From a virus, in the IMG/VR virus record IMGVR_UViG_3300049846_001695, positions 1 through 55,209 of that record: a stretch of DNA of 55,209 bases; one strand, given 5' to 3'. Below are positions 50,627 to 55,209 of this stretch, in pieces. Made by a program: the position numbers and the translations under genes. The notes under the pieces were generated by a model, which saw nothing but the letters and a program-made list of their open reading frames with translations, had not been told where the DNA came from and made no database searches. Position 1 is the first letter of the stretch, and every line of letters begins with the position of its first letter.

Positions 50627-51684
50627 AAATAGAGATTTACAATCATGCCACAGGCCGCAGCGAGCACATGCGCGGTGACGAGCATCAAATTTTGGAATGG
50701 ATATCAAAAACACTTCCTTGGCTAAATGTTCGCAAAGGGGAATTGCTCGATGATGTTCTTGAGGACATAAATCAAAACCAAAATTTTGAAGCAATTGTTT
50801 CTGGAGAAACGGATTTAACAAAGAACGATGGTCGTATTGTTATAGAACCATTCACAGATCTCGACAAGGCTGGTGCAGCATTGGCTCAGAGAGCCCTTCA
50901 AAAGAATTCTATAAAGCCAATTAAGCTCAAGGGCAAGCATACTGCCGGGACTTCTTTGTTTTTGGATGAAATCAACCATATCGTATGGCTACTAAAGCCG
51001 GGTCGCGGCGGGATATCAAAGGCTCGTGGCGTTTCTGAAGAAAATGCATCTGGATCGAGGCGCGAAGTCGCGTTTAACGCAATAGCGTCAAAAATAGGTC
51101 TTTCAAACTTCGTCCCTCAGTCATACCTGTTAGAAGTTTCTGGTGAAGAAGTAGCTATGCTTCAGTTCTTTGCAGATGACTTCGATAATCTAAATCATGT
51201 ACGCAGAGAGCGCACTCCAGATTCCATTTTTCAGCCATATGTAAGCAACGGGGTACTGCACAGAATAGCTTTCCTAGACTACCTTTTAGGACAGACAGAT
51301 CGTCATGCAGGGAACGTTCTCGTAAATAAACATACTGGAGAATTTAAGCTAATTGACGCCGGGTCGGCATTTGCTGGCCCCAGCTTCTCTCCAACAACAG
51401 ATAGTCGCTCATTTATTCCCGTCTATTTGAGGGGGGTGACTTCTAACGAGTTTTCAGTATTAACTCCACAAGAAAGATACCAAAGAATGCCAAAACCCTC
51501 ATTATCGGGGCAGGAAGGCTTAAAAGTCTGGGTGCAAAACTTGCCCGAAGGAGTGATTATCAATCTATTAAATAAATACGGAATAAATCCACAGCCCGTA
51601 ATGGACAGGCTACAAAGGGTAAGGGACTATAGTGGTCCGGTACACGAGTTTTTGAATAAGTTCTGGTCTGGTGTTATTTTATGA
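50623..51684 (+). CDS. HipA/PI4K-like kinase protein
   Basis: Of 353 residues, 1-59 form a small domain also found alone at 41619. The rest is kinase-like: VWLLKPGRGG (nucleotide-binding Lys), SGSRREVAFNAIASKIGLSN, FLDYLLGQTDRHAGNVL with D226 and N231, then FKLIDAGSAF with D245. It is the clearest of the four kinase-like copies, with an intact DRHxxN and ID-G pair. Family kinases phosphorylate proteins or lipids. The substrate here is unknown. GGTGAG precedes the ATG, which overlaps the upstream stop by 4 bases. It also contains FTDLDKAGAALA, related to the recurring motif. Confidence 0.76.
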   Translation: MKIEIYNHATGRSEHMRGDEHQILEWISKTLPWLNVRKGELLDDVLEDINQNQNFEAIVSGETDLTKNDGRIVIEPFTDLDKAGAALAQRALQKNSIKPIKLKGKHTAGTSLFLDEINHIVWLLKPGRGGISKARGVSEENASGSRREVAFNAIASKIGLSNFVPQSYLLEVSGEEVAMLQFFADDFDNLNHVRRERTPDSIFQPYVSNGVLHRIAFLDYLLGQTDRHAGNVLVNKHTGEFKLIDAGSAFAGPSFSPTTDSRSFIPVYLRGVTSNEFSVLTPQERYQRMPKPSLSGQEGLKVWVQNLPEGVIINLLNKYGINPQPVMDRLQRVRDYSGPVHEFLNKFWSGVIL

Positions 51685-51986
51685 AGATTTCTAGAGAGCA
51701 GTTAAGAGGCGACCCCAAAAAGATAGGCAAGACCAAGAGCGGAGATGTTTTTCACATCTCTACCAAGGGCGGTTTTAACATAATCATGTTAAAGGGGGAG
51801 AAGGAAACAAAAATGCTAGGTGCCGCCCCGCACATTGCTATTGCAAAGCATATAGCAAAGAAGAATGCCGAGGACTTGGTGTATTTTGAGCTATCGAAGG
51901 CAGATGAGCAAATAGACGTATTTTCACACCTTATTCCAGTTTTCGAACAAGTAACCAGAAGATTGGCGGAACAATTAAATGGCTAA
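51681..51986 (+). CDS. Small hypothetical companion protein
   Basis: These 101 residues begin MKISREQLRGDPKKIGKT and include a KMLGAAPHIAIAKHIAKKN helix and FELSKADEQIDVF, close to the recurring LSKA motif. It overlaps the kinase gene by 4 bases and the next gene by 8. It follows the kinase in the same way small genes follow the other kinase-like genes, so it may be a cognate partner (inference). No family is recognised. Confidence 0.66.
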   Translation: MKISREQLRGDPKKIGKTKSGDVFHISTKGGFNIIMLKGEKETKMLGAAPHIAIAKHIAKKNAEDLVYFELSKADEQIDVFSHLIPVFEQVTRRLAEQLNG

Positions 51987-52794
51987 ACCCGGAATTCCAC
52001 TTTCTCTTCCATACGAGAAAATAACATTAGATGACGCGGCCCTGCAATCCTTTATCAAGGACAGCGGACCTGTATTCTTGCATTATAAGGCAATTCCTTG
52101 CCCAATTGGCAAGATAGAGAAAATGTCTATCAGGTCGCCGCACTCAGAGCACAATGAATGCTCTAACGGATTCATCTATGAACTTGCTGGGGAGTTTAAG
52201 GCTCCGTTTACATCGAATGCCGCCCAACTTCAGTTAACTGACTTGGGTATTCTAGACGGTTCTACCGCTATCGTTACCATTCCACAACATTACGATAACA
52301 ACGGTAAGCAAATCTACATAAATACTTACGATAAGCTATATATCAAGGACAATGTTGTTTTAAGTACATTTAGCGAAGAAGTTGAATGTTCAATAACGGG
52401 ATTCGATAAGCTCACCTTCCCTGTAGTTGATGTAGAGTTTTTAATAGATAGCAAAGGAAAGAGATACGAGAAAGACGCCCACTTTAGCGTTGTAAACGGC
52501 GGCATTTCTTGGCTAACAGATGATCGCCCCGGCTTCGATGTTTCGATAAACAAAGGCGTTGTTTATTCTATTAGATACTTGTACGTTCCTTTCTACTATG
52601 TATCAAGACTTCTTCACGAGATCCGAATAATCGCTGTAGCTAATCTAGATGGCAGCCTGACCTACAGGAGAGGCCCGTATCAAATATCTATTGTAAGAGA
52701 GAAGTTCTTCAATAAGAATCAGCCAACAGAAAATGAACCACAGGAGCAGTCTACTGCCGTATCTCCCGGTACGGGCTTGTTTGGGGCGAAGTAA
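51979..52794 (+). CDS. Virion structural protein, neck or head-closure candidate
   Basis: These 271 residues are mixed beta-rich: LHYKAIPCPIG, ECSNGFIYELAGEF, DKLTFPVVDVEFL, GGISWL, YLYVPFYYVSRLLHEIRI and GPYQISIVREKF. This arrangement recurs in phage virion proteins near connectors, but I cannot give a family name. A Glu/Gln-rich tail ends the protein. It is cotranscribed with the preceding small gene (8-base overlap). No enzymatic residues are seen. Confidence 0.68.
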   Translation: MAKPGIPLSLPYEKITLDDAALQSFIKDSGPVFLHYKAIPCPIGKIEKMSIRSPHSEHNECSNGFIYELAGEFKAPFTSNAAQLQLTDLGILDGSTAIVTIPQHYDNNGKQIYINTYDKLYIKDNVVLSTFSEEVECSITGFDKLTFPVVDVEFLIDSKGKRYEKDAHFSVVNGGISWLTDDRPGFDVSINKGVVYSIRYLYVPFYYVSRLLHEIRIIAVANLDGSLTYRRGPYQISIVREKFFNKNQPTENEPQEQSTAVSPGTGLFGAK

Positions 52795-52797
52795 CGT

Positions 52798-53604
52798 ATG
52801 AAGTGGAAATCTTTCTTAAAAACTGTTCTGGGCGATGTTGGCTTCCAAGCCGTTAACAAGGCCGATCCGGTACTATTACCAGTTCTTGTTCCCCGCTCTA
52901 TTCTCGGCTGGGTTTATAGCGTATCGGAAAAGGGATATGACGGAGAGATACCGGGGATTAACGGGTCTTACATTTCTCTCCACAAAAATGAAAGTGGTTT
53001 AGAGGGAGCAATCACTATAGACAATCATTTGGCTGTATTTGAAAACGCTTCATATTATCATGTTGCGGCATCTATAGGCTCGTCACTAGACGTAGACCTG
53101 CCAGAGATAAACCCCTCGCTAAAGAAGAAGGATTTGACGGATTTTGGGTCAGCAATAGATCTACTAATCAAAACACAGACAATAAACTTGCATAAATCAG
53201 CTACGGCAGGTCGTCCCGGCCCACCGGCAAAGCCTAATGAGGCCCGCCCCCCAGCCGCCCCGGTTAGCCCCAGCCGTCAGATTGCCTACAATCCAGAAGG
53301 CACCCCAGTTAATATCCCAAACGTTACTGGTGGGCAGGGGCGTTCAGAAGAAGTGGCTCAAAAGATAACTCAAAAAAATGAGGAGTCGCAAAAGCTCAAA
53401 GTAACTAAGGACGAGTCGGAAAAGACTTGCCAGTTATGCAAAAAGAAGAGATTTAAAGAAAAACAATTCACCGGCTGCGACTGCCTAAAGGAAATGTCCA
53501 AGCACGTTAAGACAACGACAAATCCAGACGGATTTACGCTGACTTTTGATAGGCCATTATCGCAAGAAACACTAGAATCGCTTATCGATCTATTAAAGGA
53601 CTAA
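52798..53604 (+). CDS. Hypothetical protein with zinc-ribbon-like C-terminus
   Basis: The 268 residues have an N-terminal beta-rich half, a Pro/Ala-rich disordered linker (about 140-165) and a Lys/Glu-rich helical part, then CQLCKKKRFKEKQFTGCDC as a probable zinc site, followed by a small alpha/beta tail. It contains KKKDLTDFG, a distant match to the recurring motif. Gap to the previous gene is 3 bases. The function is unknown. Position suggests a virion or packaging role. Confidence 0.66.
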   Translation: MKWKSFLKTVLGDVGFQAVNKADPVLLPVLVPRSILGWVYSVSEKGYDGEIPGINGSYISLHKNESGLEGAITIDNHLAVFENASYYHVAASIGSSLDVDLPEINPSLKKKDLTDFGSAIDLLIKTQTINLHKSATAGRPGPPAKPNEARPPAAPVSPSRQIAYNPEGTPVNIPNVTGGQGRSEEVAQKITQKNEESQKLKVTKDESEKTCQLCKKKRFKEKQFTGCDCLKEMSKHVKTTTNPDGFTLTFDRPLSQETLESLIDLLKD

Positions 53605-53605
53605 A

Positions 53606-53965
53606 ATGCTTTGGAGAGGAAGGAAAATAACCACGACTGATGACAGAGATGTCTTAGATCGTCTTTTTGCTAAGGTTTCTGGCAAGAACGGGAGTGTATC
53701 AAACAAAGAAACTGAAGATGTGGTATATAGCGGTTTTTTGAGGCAAAAGTTATTAGAGGGTGCAGCATTCCATACGGTCGCCGCCACCAAATGTAAAAAA
53801 ACCGACCCGGAAAAGCACTCTATCCACTGTGGAATATTGTCGCTTTATGCCCTAGCCGGGCTGAAGCTTGATTTTACCAAAGCCCAATCTTTAGTGAAGC
53901 CAGATGAAGATTTAAGTAAAAAATTTCATCCAAGCGATACTTTTGTTTTGTCATTAAGGGACTAA
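53606..53965 (+). CDS. Hypothetical protein
   Basis: This 119-residue helical protein has an H-x-C-rich middle (FHTVAATKCKKTDPEKHSIHCG), possibly metal-binding, and a tail KPDEDLSKKFHPSD that carries another DLSK element of the recurring motif. No family is recognised. It begins 1 base after the previous stop and ends 1 base before the next start, so it is part of a compact operon. Confidence 0.64.
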   Translation: MLWRGRKITTTDDRDVLDRLFAKVSGKNGSVSNKETEDVVYSGFLRQKLLEGAAFHTVAATKCKKTDPEKHSIHCGILSLYALAGLKLDFTKAQSLVKPDEDLSKKFHPSDTFVLSLRD

Positions 53966-53966
53966 C

Positions 53967-55209
53967 ATGCTATATATTTTTGCAAAAACAATAAATTTCG
54001 AAAATGATTTTGAGTATACCTTAATGTCAAACAATGAGGGGGCTGTAAAGTCCTTCTCAGCCGCCCCTCTTCAATTTGCTCACGAAATGACAAAGTGGGT
54101 AGAAAGCTCTGACAGGGGCAGGGTTATTACCAACCTATTTGGCGTTTTCGGAATGGTGATTAAAGACCCAATGCAGCTAGCCAATGTAAAGCAGCAGCTA
54201 GATAAGTGGGAACGAATAATCCCCATATCTGTTGGCGTAGCACCAAAAATCTTTGAGGCTTATCAGGCAATGGTCTTTGCTGAAGCCCACTCCATTCATT
54301 CGATTGTTTTTTATGATTCGAATGTCGAAGAGTATTTTAACAACAAGATGGAGGACGAGCTTTACAAGTCAGATGATGAAAACAATAACGCCCCGTCTTT
54401 TAGTTTACCGAATATTGAACTGGATGATGAAGAAAATGAAGATCAGCAGAAAACATCGGCAGCTTCTAAAAAGAAGATACTAGAGGTTTTGGTTGAGCTT
54501 AAGGAAAAGGCCCCAGCAATAGCACAATTAAAACAGGTAGACCCATCCGCCCTAAAGACTATAAATAAACTTGTAGAAGCTTTGGGGGCAATGGTTCAGT
54601 CTGGATTGGTAAAATCAGAACCTCTAGAAAAGGCTTGGCCCAAGGACGAAGCTGAAAACAAGGCCAACCGAGAAGGATTTTATACTCAACACCCTGAAAA
54701 AGCCGCTGTTGTAAGCGATATGGTAGAAGAGGGTATTCACGGTACTGAAGATACAACGCAATTAAAACAATTGCCGCGCACTCCCGGTATGCCAACTGAA
54801 GCTTATATTCCCTCGCCTCCCGGTGCAACAGATAGGTTTGAGCCTACAGATGAAGCTATGGCTCGTACTAGAGCCATTAGAAGTCCATTTGAAAGTCGAA
54901 ATACTCAGATAAATATGGAAGAAGCCGGAACGGAATCCGATTCGTTTATCCCGAGTATAGATTTTAATGAAAGTCGATTTGGAAAGCGATATTTCTTTAC
55001 TCCAGACCGTGAACGCCCAAATGGAATGTGGGTAGGTAGCTCAAATAGTGAGTGGACGGGGCATGGTCCGGTAAATGGTGCGTACTTTGACCCGTCTAAG
55101 GGTGAATTTAGTTACTACGAGGGCGATGATTGGACACCAGAAGAACTTAATTTCTTGCATCAACACATTGTAAAACACGCCCCACACCTATTCCCCGGCG
55201 ATCCTATCC
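53967..55209 (+). CDS. Hypothetical protein, 3' end outside window
   Basis: From ATG 53967 an open frame runs to the window end with no stop (over 410 codons). The N-terminal third is helical, followed by an acidic Asp/Glu/Asn stretch (about 135-155), a helix with GLVKSEPLEKAWPKDEAEN (another copy of the recurring motif), then Pro-rich disordered regions and a more ordered end. No domain is recognised. Its build resembles other linker-rich virion proteins here. Confidence 0.76.
   Translation, partial: MLYIFAKTINFENDFEYTLMSNNEGAVKSFSAAPLQFAHEMTKWVESSDRGRVITNLFGVFGMVIKDPMQLANVKQQLDKWERIIPISVGVAPKIFEAYQAMVFAEAHSIHSIVFYDSNVEEYFNNKMEDELYKSDDENNNAPSFSLPNIELDDEENEDQQKTSAASKKKILEVLVELKEKAPAIAQLKQVDPSALKTINKLVEALGAMVQSGLVKSEPLEKAWPKDEAENKANREGFYTQHPEKAAVVSDMVEEGIHGTEDTTQLKQLPRTPGMPTEAYIPSPPGATDRFEPTDEAMARTRAIRSPFESRNTQINMEEAGTESDSFIPSIDFNESRFGKRYFFTPDRERPNGMWVGSSNSEWTGHGPVNGAYFDPSKGEFSYYEGDDWTPEELNFLHQHIVKHAPHLFPGDPI

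Noticed and set aside
54253-54828. Frames on both strands inside the last gene
   Set aside because: They are shadows of the open frame from 53967 that runs through the window end.

Overview
The window is part of the genome of a large tailed double-stranded DNA bacteriophage (Caudoviricetes). It carries a terminase, portal, MuF-like head protein, prohead protease, capsid protein and head-tail connector. It also has a phage-type replication and nucleotide-metabolism set, almost no intergenic space and many 4-base gene overlaps. The DNA is AT-rich. The host cannot be named from the sequence. A class II (cobalamin-dependent) ribonucleotide reductase implies a host that makes or imports B12. No tRNA, rRNA, CRISPR array, IS element or integrase was seen. 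Both end genes are cut by the window.

Left arm, minus strand (1-15657). This is one dense operon-like block for replication and support. It holds a DnaE-type DNA polymerase III alpha with an apparently intact PHP site, a calcineurin-like phosphoesterase, a class II RNR, a RuvC-like resolvase, an SbcC/Rad50-like ATPase, an FmdB-like zinc ribbon, a GroEL-like chaperonin and a winged-helix replication or regulatory protein. Several small unknown genes lie between them.

Divergent control region (15658-15841). It has back-to-back promoters and a perfect 16-base palindrome with extra half-sites.

Plus strand, first part (15842-21171). It encodes a P-loop kinase, a UvsW-like helicase, a divergent sigma factor, a GroES-like candidate, an SbcD/Mre11-like nuclease (partner of the SbcC on the other strand) and a likely small terminase.

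Packaging and head region (21168-33667). The large terminase is interrupted at its Walker B motif by a 167-residue mini-intein. It is followed by a beta-rich structural protein, the portal, a MuF-like protein, a prohead protease fused to a kinase-like domain, a GGDEF-like protein, an antisense six-CxxC zinc protein, a scaffold-like protein and a capsid protein with a probable Ig-like insertion. A strong terminator ends the region.

Nucleotide metabolism and connector genes (33725-38592). These are a GMP reductase-like enzyme, ThyX, a DUF1599/Nmad1-like protein, small unknown genes and a head-tail connector.

Multi-enzyme cassette (38596-51986). This is the most unusual part. Successive overlapping genes encode a lysozyme-like + GNAT + kinase-like protein, a 1855-residue protein with an ADP-ribosyltransferase-like C-terminus, an HExxH metallopeptidase candidate, a GNAT + kinase-like protein and another kinase-like protein. 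Small companion genes lie among them. With the protease-kinase fusion, four proteins in this window share the same kinase-like core (D-R-x3-N then I-D). Several structural and effector-like proteins also share a short K[KS]ExLxKA-type motif. I infer a set of host-directed enzymes packaged in the capsid. Structural or unknown genes follow to the window end.
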